Positions 50,880 through 61,239 of a stretch of 64,000 bases of DNA are shown in pieces (the stretch's first letter is position 1; every line of letters starts with the position of its first letter). The position numbers and the translations under genes were made by a program. Origin of the DNA: Phaeophleospora eucalypticola (lineage: Eukaryota; Ascomycota; Dothideomycetes; Mycosphaerellales; Mycosphaerellaceae); NCBI GenBank assembly GCA_022814565.1, contig JAKLNG010000001.1, forward strand, positions 1,116,001 to 1,180,000. The letters are read 5' to 3'. Below the pieces are notes generated by a model. It was given only the letters and a program-made list of their open reading frames with translations, was not told the DNA's origin and ran no database searches.

Positions 50880-53096
50880 CTACTCAGTAGCAGCACGCTG
50901 CAGAAGTTTCGCATCTAGCATCTCGCTCCACTGCAGAGTCTTTTCGCCATCATCGCCTTCCTCCTCGCTCAAGCCTTCCATCTCAAACTTGCTGTAGACT
51001 CGGTTGCCTTCGTTGTTGTATTCCTTTGGAGGCAAGTCTCTCTTCGCAACAGCAACGATCCAAGCCGAATCGTCTTTGCCTTCCAGCCGCACAGTCCGTG
51101 AGATCATGCCAGGCTGCCAGCCAGTGGCCGCAGAGACAGCCAACTCGCTGAATACCACGTAGTCGCCCACACGTGCGTCTGCCTCAGCAAGCGTAGGCAG
51201 AGTCGATGGGTCGTCTGGTAAAGCGGGAAAGCCGTCGCTAGGGGTTCCCTGCTGCCGCGTCGAATCCCCTTCTTCATCTCCGACGTCAGTGTCGTCGAGC
51301 AGAGCGCCTTCCTCCCAGTACGAGTCGTCCTCAAAGTCATCGTCTTCGGGGTCGTCGTAGTTGAGAGCGTCGCCTGTGCCGTCAGAGTTGTACTTGTCGT
51401 ATGTCTCAACATACCCACCGTTCATGCCATTCACATTTGTCTTACGCTTCTTTTGCCGCTTTGGAGGGTTCTTGTATTGGTACTGCGGATCCCAGCGCTG
51501 CTGGAATGGGAAAGGAGGAGTTGAGAGGATCACCCCTTCGTCGATGCATTCGACAGCAGACAATTGAACCTTGTCTGCCCATGCATCGAGGTCTTCTTCT
51601 CCTTCCTCCGGCTGCTGAGCCTGCTGTTTCTGAGCCGGAGACTGAGCTGACTTTGCCAGTCCATGCTGCTTGGCACGATCTGAGAGCTTCTGCTGCAAGG
51701 CTTCCTTCTCGGCCTGAGTCTTAGGGGTCCGGACACCCAGATGCCCAAATATGAAGCGATTAGTTCCACCAACGTCAAGACGCTTCCGCTTCAGAGTTGC
51801 CGGCTCGACCTCTGGCGCTTCGTCGTCAGTATCCGTAGCAGCGGCCGCTCCATCGCCGTTGATGAGTGGGCTCTTATTTGTGACCGTCGTCCCATTCTTG
51901 ACCATGTTGTGTGCTTCATTGAGAGCAGCCTGCGCTTGCAGAAGCTCGGAAGGTGCTGAGTCGCTCGTAGCTTCCACTTCTGAATCTTGAAGATCGTCTG
52001 TGTTGAAAGCATTCCGAATGACCTGATTCTTTTTGATCTGGAGTTCAAGATCTTCTGTTGGCATTTTGGCCATGTCGGCGAGAGTTGCGTTGCTGGGGAG
52101 CACGCCGAGCTGCTTAAGATGCTTCAGTTTCCGTTGGTCGCGGCGTCTGCTGTTGCGGATTTTGGTCTCGCTCTTGCCCTCAAACGGCGCAGAAGTCGTT
52201 TGCACCTTAAGGCCAGGCTTGGAAGTCTCAGCCACAGTCTCGGAGAGGAGCGACGAGTTAGATGTATGAGGTGTTGTGGATGTGCCAGAATCAATGCCGT
52301 TCCATGACGCCTCGCTCGAAGCGTCATCTGAATCGCTGGATGAATCGTCGCTTGAATCGTCGCTGCTAGAGTCGTCTTCAGAGCTGTCGCTGTCGTCGTC
52401 CGAGGATGAGACATCGTCAGATTCGTCAGGATCCTCACTCTCAGCGTTGGAAGGGCCTGCGCTCAATTTGAGAGTTGAGCTTCTTGTCTTCCGCCTCTTT
52501 GCCGGCTGCTCACTGGCAGACTCCTCGTCTTCCTCTTCATCCTCCTCATCGTCACTGCTCTCGCCAGAATCGCCGTCATTTTCGTCCAACTCGAAATCCA
52601 TGTCATCTTCTTCATCCTCGTCTTCCAACTCGTCTTCAAAACGAACAAGAGCCTGCGTTTGTCCATCGTCCACTGCAAGAGGTCCATCGTCTGTTCTCTG
52701 CTTCTTCCTTGGTGGTATGTTCAAGTCCGTCCGCATTGGCCTCTTGACACAAGGCTTGCCCCACGGGACGCCATCTACCATGTGTCGACCATCCCGAGAG
52801 ATCTGCTCTCTTCCCGTGAATCTTCGTGCTCTTACTTCCGCAGTCGATAGCGGCTTGATAACAACCTCATCTTCATTCTGAAAATAGCTTCCGACTTCGT
52901 AGTAGTGCAACAATTCGTATCCACCGACAGAGACAGAGTAGTCTTCAGCACCCCAGCACCCACCTTCAATCGGAAAGCGCTCGTCGACACGCGCCAGGAA
53001 TTGCGCGACTGTCTGCTTTCCTTCTGTGTTGCCGATAGCCCACAGAACAGAGACTGGTGGAAGCTCGTTCCGTTCTATGCGTAGCCGGAGACGCAT
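50880..53096 (-). CDS. Coilin-like nuclear protein (candidate)
   Basis: A single frame; start at 53096 (MRLRLRIER) gives 738 aa, while the upstream ATG at 53177 adds 27 unlikely residues. The N-terminal 85 residues read like the coilin self-association domain: MRLRLRIE, VSVLWAIG, TVAQFLARVDERFPIE, YSVSVGGYELLHYYEVGSYFQNEDEVVIKPL, a beta-grasp order. A basic PPRKKQR stretch, then a very long acidic/Ser region (about 150-310) and basic RRDQRKLK follow. From about 635 a Tudor-like domain (RVGDYVVFSELAVS, WQPGMISRTVRLEG, KFEMEG) closes the protein. This N-domain/low-complexity/Tudor-like layout is that of coilin and of the proposed S. pombe homologue Mug174. Assignment is by architecture and needs structural comparison; confidence applies to the gene more than to the name. 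Confidence 0.78.
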   Translation of the reverse strand: MRLRLRIERNELPPVSVLWAIGNTEGKQTVAQFLARVDERFPIEGGCWGAEDYSVSVGGYELLHYYEVGSYFQNEDEVVIKPLSTAEVRARRFTGREQISRDGRHMVDGVPWGKPCVKRPMRTDLNIPPRKKQRTDDGPLAVDDGQTQALVRFEDELEDEDEEDDMDFELDENDGDSGESSDDEEDEEEDEESASEQPAKRRKTRSSTLKLSAGPSNAESEDPDESDDVSSSDDDSDSSEDDSSSDDSSDDSSSDSDDASSEASWNGIDSGTSTTPHTSNSSLLSETVAETSKPGLKVQTTSAPFEGKSETKIRNSRRRDQRKLKHLKQLGVLPSNATLADMAKMPTEDLELQIKKNQVIRNAFNTDDLQDSEVEATSDSAPSELLQAQAALNEAHNMVKNGTTVTNKSPLINGDGAAAATDTDDEAPEVEPATLKRKRLDVGGTNRFIFGHLGVRTPKTQAEKEALQQKLSDRAKQHGLAKSAQSPAQKQQAQQPEEGEEDLDAWADKVQLSAVECIDEGVILSTPPFPFQQRWDPQYQYKNPPKRQKKRKTNVNGMNGGYVETYDKYNSDGTGDALNYDDPEDDDFEDDSYWEEGALLDDTDVGDEEGDSTRQQGTPSDGFPALPDDPSTLPTLAEADARVGDYVVFSELAVSAATGWQPGMISRTVRLEGKDDSAWIVAVAKRDLPPKEYNNEGNRVYSKFEMEGLSEEEGDDGEKTLQWSEMLDAKLLQRAATE

Positions 53097-54104
53097 TTTG
53101 AGAAGGCGTGTTATCGTGTCATGGTGTGTCCGGAGGTTTGGGCAAGGACGTTTTGTACAAACCGACGTTTCATTCACCAGGAAAGAAGAATAAAGCCGGG
53201 GTTAAGGTGAAAGCCGGAGATGCGCTAGAGTCGGCACGGGTACTGCCGAACCGATAGGGTCTTCTCACATGCAAACTATGAACAAGATGCAAGGGCAGAT
53301 GGATGTGAAAGAGAATGAATTTGCCCGAAGTTTATTGAGCAATTCAATGCTTATGCGCAGTCCATAGCACAAGCTCGGAACAAACGGCAGCGCCAAGCAT
53401 CAGAATCAGGAATCGCTCACTTTGACCGGCATCTAAATAGAAACATCACCAAAGAACCACCTGTGATAGCCATTTGCGCCAGGCCAGAGCGGTGCATGCT
53501 AGGCAAACTAATTATTCATGACCATATCGCCCTGCAAGTCAAAATGCTTCTGAACATGTGCCATGTCCCTGCATGGCCTCGAAGCCAACGGGGATTGGAG
53601 TTGCGAGTGGTCTCAAAAGATCGACGGATCTTCAAACGATTTGCGATTTTCCAAGTCGCAGCCCAGTATGCGCCTGGACAACGAGACCGCATTTGAGTGG
53701 CGAAGGAGCGTCGGCGGTTGTTGCGATCGTGAAAGGATGTCTTCCCTCGCCGCCAACTCGTCGATTAGAGCCGAACGGTCAACACGCTCATGCCTTCGAT
53801 TATATGTTGCGGTGAAGGTTCTGCTTCTGATCGGAATGGACTCCAGGAAGGAAAATTGTTGCAACAGACAGGGAACTTTAGGCACTCCGCCATGGCTTAT
53901 CTCTTCCAGGGCCAGAAAGGGAGGTGAGACCCCGAATGACTCCATACAGGAAGCACAAAATTCTCGGCAGTGAGAGTCGAAGTATGCAGTGATTCCCATA
54001 GCTCCATCGCTGCGCGCGTGTTCCCATCACTCTTTCAAGCAGCATGTGCAACTCTTCAAACGCCATAACACCTCGCTAATACCGAGCAATCATTCCGTGA
54101 CTTT
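53097..54104. other. Intergenic region
   Basis: About 1.0 kb between the coilin-like gene start and the RPA43 end. Overlapping frames in all phases around 53560-53970 have no protein-like features. No RNA gene seen. Confidence 0.4.
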
Positions 54105-54749
54105 TCAGACGTCTTGCAAGCCGCCCGTGATCGATATCCCACCATCTCCGCTCGGCTCAAAGTCCATGACCTTAAAATTGACCCGGCCACTGACAGGCTT
54201 CCCCTCCTTTAGCCAATGCTCTCCATCCCAGGTCCAATCGTTCGGTAGAGAGTCGCGGTCCACAGATGCATTGAAGTAGTTGTAGCACATCAGGCCGAGA
54301 ACGCTGTCGCTCTGAAGGGTAACGTCTCCTTCTAATATCGTGCCCTTCTCTGGTCTGAACACCACGAAGTTTCCGGTAAGCCAGACGAACGACACGCCAT
54401 ACTCGTTGATGCTCTTGCACAGTACTCCCTCCTCTTCGTCACTGCTGTCCGAGGTGGTCCCTTGAGGCGGTTGTTCCGACAAGCTCAGGTTACTGTATGA
54501 TAGCAGCACTCCATGCAAAGGTGGGTGGTAGTGGAGAATGTGTGGTGACAAATGCTCGGCGCAGAGACCATCGAGAGCATAGTTGTACGCACATGGCGAG
54601 AGCGGGAGGTAGAGGGACGTTCGGATTTGGAGGAATGGTGTCGAGGATTCCCTCTTCTCGCCGTTGGCGGTTGACCTGCTGCGCTTCTGCTTCGAATCAG
54701 TGGGAGTTTTAAAAATCCTTGGCAAGAGATAGCTCACACTTTTCCCCAT
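54105..54749 (-). CDS. RPA43: RNA polymerase I subunit Rpa43
   Basis: Stalk subunit of RNA polymerase I, partner of Rpa14 and contact for Rrn3. Predicted exons 54749-54738 and 54686-54105 give 197 aa starting MGKSKRSRS. The 51 nt intron (GTGAGC...GCAG, 54687-54737) keeps frame and has no stop, so an unspliced reading is also open and extends to an ATG at 54818 (237 aa). Seen: SLYLPLSPCAYNYALDGLCAEHLSPHILHYHPPLHGVLLSYSN (N-terminal stalk domain, quoted in part by key residues: the LPLSP and EHLSP blocks), then FVWLTGNFVVFRPEKGTILEG and LGLMCYNYFNAS of the OB fold, and a short SGRVNFKVMDFEP end. The gene is divergent from the J-domain gene. Confidence 0.85.
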   Translation of the reverse strand: MGKSVSYLLPRIFKTPTDSKQKRSRSTANGEKRESSTPFLQIRTSLYLPLSPCAYNYALDGLCAEHLSPHILHYHPPLHGVLLSYSNLSLSEQPPQGTTSDSSDEEEGVLCKSINEYGVSFVWLTGNFVVFRPEKGTILEGDVTLQSDSVLGLMCYNYFNASVDRDSLPNDWTWDGEHWLKEGKPVSGRVNFKVMDFEPSGDGGISITGGLQDV

Positions 54750-55254
54750 GGTCAACGCGACGCCCAAAAACACCACGACCGCGAGACACTTATCGTGAAC
54801 GAAGTCGCAAATCGACAAAAGAAGTAGGTGCGGGCAACGATCGAACTTCCGGGCGCGACTTCTGACGAAATTCCGGTGCTTGCCAAAAGTCGCGTACTTT
54901 CAGAGTACACCTGTATTGACATGAAGCCATACTGGAATTTACTTCCTTTCAAGGACAATCTCGACAAGGAATTCGATACAATGCAACGGAAGGCTCTTCG
55001 ATAAAGCAGCATTCATTCACAAATCCGTTCCCTAGTACCTTGACTCCGCTCGTTTTTGGCCGATATTTGGAAGCAACCCGAACAGCCATAAACCTCGACA
55101 TTGAAGACAGCTTTTGACTGCAGTATTCGCGGGCAACGCGAAAGAATCCAGATTCAAGAACTTCAAATCTCTCTGGTCGCCTCCTTTTTAAAAAAAACGG
55201 AGCTTGGACATGCTTTGATAAACCGCAGAATCCTCCTCGATTTGGCTCGGCAAC
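54750..55254. promoter_or_regulatory. Divergent promoter region, RPA43 / J-domain gene
   Basis: 505 bp. A T5A8 tract at about 55187-55199 (ctttttaaaaaaaacg) lies 55 bp before the J-domain gene ATG and could act as a nucleosome-excluding dA:dT element. No other motif named. Confidence 0.4.
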
Positions 55255-56483
55255 ATGTCAAACGCCCTCATATCCCTCGCGGGATGGTATTTTTTACCGA
55301 ATGTGCGTATGCGATCAAAATCTAAAGCACAAATATGTGTACTGATTTGGACATAGCTTGTCACAGGCTACGTTCAACCAGCCTTGTATACGATCTTCAT
55401 CCGCGCAGGTGATCCCAAACCCGCGCCAGGGTCTCCACGATACGTGCGTGATCGCCGCATGATACAGATTGCGGTGATTGTGCTGTATCTGCTGTACACG
55501 ATCTACGAAGCCGATTACCAATTGGTGAGGGAAGGAGACTTCTACACCCTCCTAGGCGTGCCTCATGATGTTGGGGACAAGGCGCTGCAATCCAAATTCC
55601 GTCGACTGTACGCGTCCCTCCCTTGACGCATGCTTCCTGTTAAGCTGACGTATAAAACAGAACGGTCCAATACCACCCCGACAAAGCCTCCGCCTCAGAG
55701 AAGCCAGCCATGGAAGCCCTCTACATCCAACTCAAACTCGCCCGGGACACGCTCATCGATCCAGCCCGCCGCTTCGCCTACGACCGCTTCGGCCCCGACA
55801 TCCTCGCCTGGCAAAACGCCAAACTCATCCGCGACTTCGTCAACACGGGCATGCAGAACCTCGCAGTCTACTATGCCGGTAGCGCTGCGGTCCTCATCCT
55901 TCTCGGGATTCTAGGCTACCTGCGCCAGGGGATGTTCTGGCGCTACCTCGTCATGGCCGCGCTATTCGTGATTGAATTGCATACGGCAACGAGGCCCGCA
56001 TTTCCATGGGTCTTGACGGATGTGGTCAATCCGTTTGTGCTCGCGATGGGAATCAGGAAGCCATATTTGCCATTTCAGATGATCACGCTTCTACGCAAGC
56101 TGACGCTGACGTTCTTCATCGCAATGTCGCAGCTGGGACCTTTGCTGCAAGACCCGCGACAAGCAGCCGCAGAGCAGGATGGACCTGGAGTACCATCGCA
56201 GCAGCTGGATCGCATGGACGCTCTAACGAAGCAGGCCGACGACGAAGTCCAGCGGCTCGTAAGTCTGGAGCTCATGCCATACGTCCAGACGGACCAGATG
56301 CCACCCACGATTTCGAGAGATTTGCGTACGACGTTGAAAGAATGGCTCGTACAGAATACGATCAGGAACGACCCCGAGGTCAGCGGTGCGATCAAGCGAG
56401 TACTCGACAGACGGCGACGGGAAGGGCAGAACCCACAAGGCCAGTCGCAACAACAGCAAAACGTGATAGAAGATGAAGAATAG
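55255..56483 (+). CDS. Multi-pass membrane J-domain (DnaJ) protein
   Basis: Hsp40 co-chaperone anchored in a membrane, probably ER. Exons 55255-55302, 55357-55607 and 55661-56483 (introns 54 and 53 nt) give 373 aa. Two hydrophobic segments come first (about 3-35 and 53-72), then the J domain at about 80-150 with DFYTLLGVP and the HPD motif in VQYHPDKAS, rebuilt by the second splice. RRFAYDRFGPDI ends the domain. At least three more hydrophobic segments follow (about 165-185, 190-210, 240-262), then a hydrophilic, Gln-rich tail. The J domain thus sits between membrane spans. It is like fungal ER DnaJ proteins of the Erj5 type, but this is not certain. The tail lacks a KDEL-type signal. Confidence 0.88.
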
Positions 56484-56548
56484 ATAGTCGCGGTTCTATA
56501 TCGTATCATGCTCATATGGCGAGCGTCCCATCTCAGGTTTCCCATTCA

Positions 56549-58484
56549 TCATCTCGTGAATCCCATCCCAAGTCCTCTGACGAACCTCACTTCGTCTGCA
56601 TTTCTTTCGAGCGCTCTGCGCATGGCCATGCCGTACTGTTTCTCTGCATCTTCCCTCGCACGCTGCTCTGCGGTGAGAGCTTGCTCTTCTAAAGCATCGT
56701 GCCACTGCTCATCACCAAGAGGATTGCCATGTCCGAATCCCAGGATGCCAAGACGACCATCACCAGTCCAAAGCAAAAGGTTGTCTTGGTTCACATCTAG
56801 TCTGCCGCATTGAGAAGAAATGATGTCCTTATAGCGGTTTGTCGGAACGATCTTCTGCACAATATCGCCCTGTCCTGGCAACTCAGAGCCGCTGGATGAC
56901 CAGATACCGTGTGCGGTAGCGTCGCCATCCTGCTGCTCTTTTGGAAGAGCGTCATTGATATTGAAAGTGCGAACATGTGTGAAGCCGTCGCGCTCCACCC
57001 ACTTCAGGTGCCCGTCACCGTCGCTGAAGACAACCCGACCGCCATGAGGGGCCACAGATAGGAGTTTGGACGACGATGCGGTTTGTCGATTTTGATATGG
57101 CTGAACTCGTGGCAGGCCGTAGAGCTCGAGAGAGCCTTTGCCTTTATACTCCGCGGCTGCCAGTATTGTGGTACCGGCAGCACTTCTAGCTTCATGGTGG
57201 GCGGTGAGCGAAGCATCAGGATTTCGGAGAAGATCAAGACTTCGAGGTACAAGCGGATAAGGCAGAGAGGACAGACTTGCGATCCTCGCCCCGCTGTGAA
57301 TGGTGCCACGCAATCTTGGGAAGAAGCGGCGATCATAGTTCAAGAGGGACGTGAAGCGGCCGGCTACCCATATTGAGCTGTCGTCTGCACCATATCCATT
57401 GTAGTCCAAAATCGAGAGCGGGCCTGGCTGTGCCAACGTTGCATGCGAATAGATTGATCCGCCGATGAGTTCTCCGCCGCCAGTGCTCTCTCCAGCTGCA
57501 AAAGATGGGTCTCTGGGATCGTGAAGATGTATCGTCATGTTCGTGCCAATGGTAATTGAAGAACTTTCTTTGGCTTCCGATAACGCTGTTATTGGAAATG
57601 GAAACTCCTTGGTAGAGGTTACTTGCATTGTGTTGAGATCGACCTCCTGAAGCAGACTCTGAACAGCAAAATAGCCTTTCATAGTCGAGCTATCGATTGA
57701 GACACACTCGACTGCCCCTGTCTCGGTCATGATTGTGTGATTCTCGGTTGTTGCGTCAGGTGCTCGGCCTGTCAATAATCCTGGCTTGCTCTGTGCGACA
57801 AGTTTGCCTCCTCCGCCGCTGCGGCTGGTCGTCCTCGCAGACACATCCCACACGCAGACGCTGCCATCATCGAGCGGCGCTACAGCGTGTTCGTTCAAAG
57901 ACGTCTGCTGGTCATGTAGCATGCCGATGCCAGTCGCTTCTCGCATTTCATCTTTGTCGGCAGGTTGGATTTTGGGAATATCAAGCCACCCGATACTGAT
58001 TGGCGCGTGTCGGTGAACGAACTCCTCGTAGTAGTCCACACGTTCGTTGGGATAACCAGGCTCCCAATTCGCCAACGCACGAGTCCGTTGCATGCGAGCT
58101 TCAGCTGCTGGATCGCTCGATGCCCGATCCTGCGGCCTTCCGACCAGTTGAGAGACATCCCAGGCAGTGAGATCGCCTCCTGGTAGAGCAGTCACAGCGT
58201 TGCGCAATTCGGCCAAGCGTGCATCTTGGACATTGAGCAGGTTCTGGCGCCGACGAAGAGCTTCGGCACGAGAGTGATTAAAGCATTCCGTCTTCCATAT
58301 CGCATTGTCACGACCAAGTGCGAGAAATCTCGATGACACGAGCTTGAGATGTATGATATCAGCGATCTCTAGAACTGTTGCGAGTCAGCACCACTGAGCT
58401 GCACATTCATTTCGCACGCAGCATGTTGGTGTTGATCGTACAAGAGAGGATCTGCAGGACTACTTCCTCCGGGAGACGATCCAT
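56549..58484 (-). CDS. F-box protein with WD40-like repeats
   Basis: Exons 58484-58442 and 58374-56549 (67 nt intron, donor GTACGA, acceptor CAACAG) give 622 aa. The junction rebuilds a standard F-box: MDRLPEEVVLQILSF then LEIADIIHLKLVSSRFLAL, residues 1-34. In-frame ATGs at 58547 and 58601 would add 21 or 39 residues. After a charged linker, the region from about 135 shows beta-propeller-like blocks, for example DGSVCVWDVSAR, TMTIHLHDPRD-like turns, GRFTSLLNYDRRF and GRLGILGFG near the end. These suggest a WD40-like substrate-binding propeller on an SCF ligase adaptor. The last 40 residues are a charged helix. Target unknown. Confidence 0.82.
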
Positions 58485-59527
58485 TATATCGGCCCTCGTC
58501 GCATGCAAGCGTGCGAATGTTCCCAGAAGCGGCCGCAGAGGAATCATGAGACGGTGATTGAAAGGATTGGGTGGAAAGCCGCGGACATTATTGCGTGGCA
58601 CTCCTCGTCAGCTTGGATCACGGCAGGTGCAACATGGTTTGGGGGCGAATTGGCAGGCGAGATGGCGCGAGGACGCAACGCTTTCGGGCAGTCGGGAGGG
58701 AAGTCTTGTCGAGCGTGCCAGACAGCCGAGAAAGAAAGGGCCAGATTGCTGCTGCTGAGAATCCTGACGAGAGATGATGAGAGGTCTCTGCTGCTGGCTC
58801 GGCTGCGATGATGCCGTCGCCGAGGCCGTCCGATTGGGGCAGTTCGTCAGGCGGCACGCGAGGAGACGCGCTTTGTTAGACGCCGCGGGTCGCAGCACAC
58901 TGCAAATGGAAGAGGGTATGGATCACAGGGTGCCGCAATCGGGGCGAAATACTGTTGGAATGAGGCAGGATAAATTGCAAGGAGGCAGACAAAGCAGAGT
59001 GAGAAGGCGTAAGGGAGGGGTGTCTCAGCCGGAGAGCGGGACGGGCCGACGCACTAGCGACGTTAGCTGGGTCAAGCAACTCGCAAACTTGAGCGGCGGA
59101 GCGTGTGTGATCAAAGAGTCTGGTGTGCTTGGTGCGTGTGGGAGACAGCCAGCCCGGAAAGACAAAACATGGAGAGCCATCCGACCGCCTCCCTTTTATG
59201 CCGTCACGCCTGCGCTGCACCATGTCTCAATTTCCATCACCACCGCCCAACAACACCCATCGCCCTCACTCCGCCGCAGCGACTCCCCGTCGCCGGCGAT
59301 AGTTCACGAGTCGCGCTGCACCACCGACGACACGCGCCGCAATAAAACCAACGCCAGCTGCCCTCACGCCCATCCTCCCAAGCCCAAGCCCCGAGCAACC
59401 AAAAGGCAAATCGCCGGTCGCATCCCTCCACCCGCAATCCTCTGCTCCATCCTTCCATCCATCCACCTTCTCACCCACACACCACCGCATCGCGGCATCG
59501 ACGACACACTTCGCCGGCGCCAGAACA
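58485..59527. other. Divergent intergenic region with long non-coding open frame
   Basis: About 1.0 kb. A plus frame from 58774 to 59781 stays open for 335 codons, but its Arg/His/Pro-rich composition and overlap with IES4 in another phase argue against a gene. From about 59200 the sequence is C/A-rich leader-like DNA of IES4. Confidence 0.45.
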
Positions 59528-60387
59528 ATGTCGGCCACGGCCACCACCACCAAGACGGCGGCGGAGAAGAGTCGGATGGTCGTGTTGCGCTTGCCGCAGG
59601 ACGTCCTCTCGCAGTTCCCATCAGAACCCAAGCCGTCAGCCATCAAAGACGACAACTCTCCATCAATACAAGTACCAGAAATGGCCGACAAGTCGTCCGA
59701 GTCGAATGCCACGCCGGTCCCAGCCACGACCAACGACGCTGCTGCGACGGACAACAACTCTCTAGCACCACCCAAGATTGATGGTAGGAAGAAGAGAGGA
59801 GGCGCTGCTGCCGGTGGCCGCAAGCGAGCACCACCGTCCATCGACCCAAACGCTCCGCCCAGGGAGAGAGGTCGACCAGGTCCCAAGAAGAAGCCACGAT
59901 TGTAAGTCTATCCCGTTGTTTCGCGTCGACGCACGCACCCTTCTATGTCTGGATGATTCAGTGCTAACTCTACCACAGGGCTGACGGAACCATCGATCGC
60001 TCTGGCGAGAAGGGACCCAACGGCAACCCAATTCCTGCCCACAAGCTCGGTCCAAAGGCCAACACCGGTGCTATCAACGCTGGTCTCCGGGCTCTTGACC
60101 GGACTGGTAAGCCCTGCCGCAAGTGGGGAAAGAAGACGCTTCAGCTCAAGTCATTTACCGGCACGGTATGGTCGATGCCATCTTGGAAGGCACCGCCTCG
60201 GGACCAGGGCTTCTCAGGTGATGTCAAGAGCGACAGCACCGGCTCGAGCGAGGTCAAGCCTGTCAACGAGAGCAGCGCCGTGGCCAGCGAGAGAAGCCAC
60301 AGCCACGTTGGCGAGACCACCACTGGAGGCGACACTACCATGATGAACGGCATAGAAAGCTCCCCCGCTCCTCCTGTTGCAGCATAG
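59528..60387 (+). CDS. IES4: INO80 chromatin remodeling complex subunit Ies4
   Basis: Nuclear subunit of INO80 linked to DNA damage checkpoint signalling. Exons 59528-59901 and 59979-60387 (77 nt intron, GTAAGT, GCTAAC branch) give 260 aa. The N-terminus holds MVVLRLPQDVLSQF, the Ies4 hallmark; a disordered Ala/Thr/Ser stretch follows, then a basic AT-hook-like GRKKRGG / RERGRPGPKKKPRL block at about 87-124 and the conserved LGPKANTGAINAGLRALDRTGKPCRKW and FTGTVWSMPSW segments (about 140-190). The C-terminus is Ser/Thr-rich with possible kinase sites. Length agrees with filamentous fungal Ies4. Confidence 0.88.
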
Positions 60388-61239
60388 AATGCCACCTTGC
60401 CACCAATTCAGCATTTCGGGAATTTGCCTTCACTACGGTGATGTTTTATGGAGAGGCTTCTGGGCACTTGATGATTTAGCAGACACTGGTTTTCTCCAGC
60501 AACGGCACTGCTGTGTACTAATACTTTTATTACTGAGCGGCATGGTCCGCTCATCGTCGGGCACATCATTAGCGAGGCGTTTTGGAGTTACCTGGGTGAT
60601 CCAGGACCAGATGGCAGAAAGTATGGCAGACCGTACTGGGCGCTGGCGTATACAGCAAGCCACCATAGACACCCTCGAGCGAGGAGTTTAGTATGAGGCA
60701 ACGGCGACTGTAGGTTGCAATTGAAAAGCAAACTTGCCTTGCTTTCAGTCTTACGAGTTGTTTCGTTGTCTCGCATCACATCATACGGCCTGTTGACGCC
60801 GTTGCGTGCTGTCATGCGGGGGCTGCATGTGCACCTTCTCGCTATCGACCTCCATCCACGACACTCTGCAAGTGAATCGCTCTTATTGCGCCTGACTTCC
60901 ATGCATTCTGCCAGTCAAGCATAGTATTGATTACGTACGATGCCTTCGATCCAAACGAACGGTGGAGAGGAAGCGGTCGCGGAAGTCTAACTCATTCACG
61001 CTTGCGACTCGACGGCTCAACCTCACTTCCGCCGACATCTCGGAGCCCTCACGAGCGATAAGCGCGTCCACATCACCGACTCAGCTTGCTTGGGGCTTGC
61101 CGTGCTTACAAACATCCGGATTGCTTGCGGGAAGAGGGTCTGATCGCGTGCGGTGGACTAGGATCGGTTCACGTGGGTGCGGGTTTGTTGGCCATCTTGG
61201 TTGCCGCCATCGCCATCGCCAGCTCGCTCCGGCGAGAGG
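60388..61239. other. Intergenic region
   Basis: About 850 bp between tandem plus-strand genes. No credible frame on either strand; holds the IES4 3' flank and the promoter of the RanBPM-like gene. Confidence 0.4.

Noticed and set aside
52270..52640. Simple-sequence-like TCG/TCA-rich tract, at first taken for a microsatellite
   Set aside because: It is the coding sequence of the Ser/Asp/Glu-rich region of the coilin-like protein.
58774..59781. Plus-strand open frame of 335 codons upstream of and overlapping IES4
   Set aside because: Composition is Arg/His/Pro-rich without any domain, it overlaps the true IES4 frame in another phase, and GC-rich leader DNA readily gives such frames.
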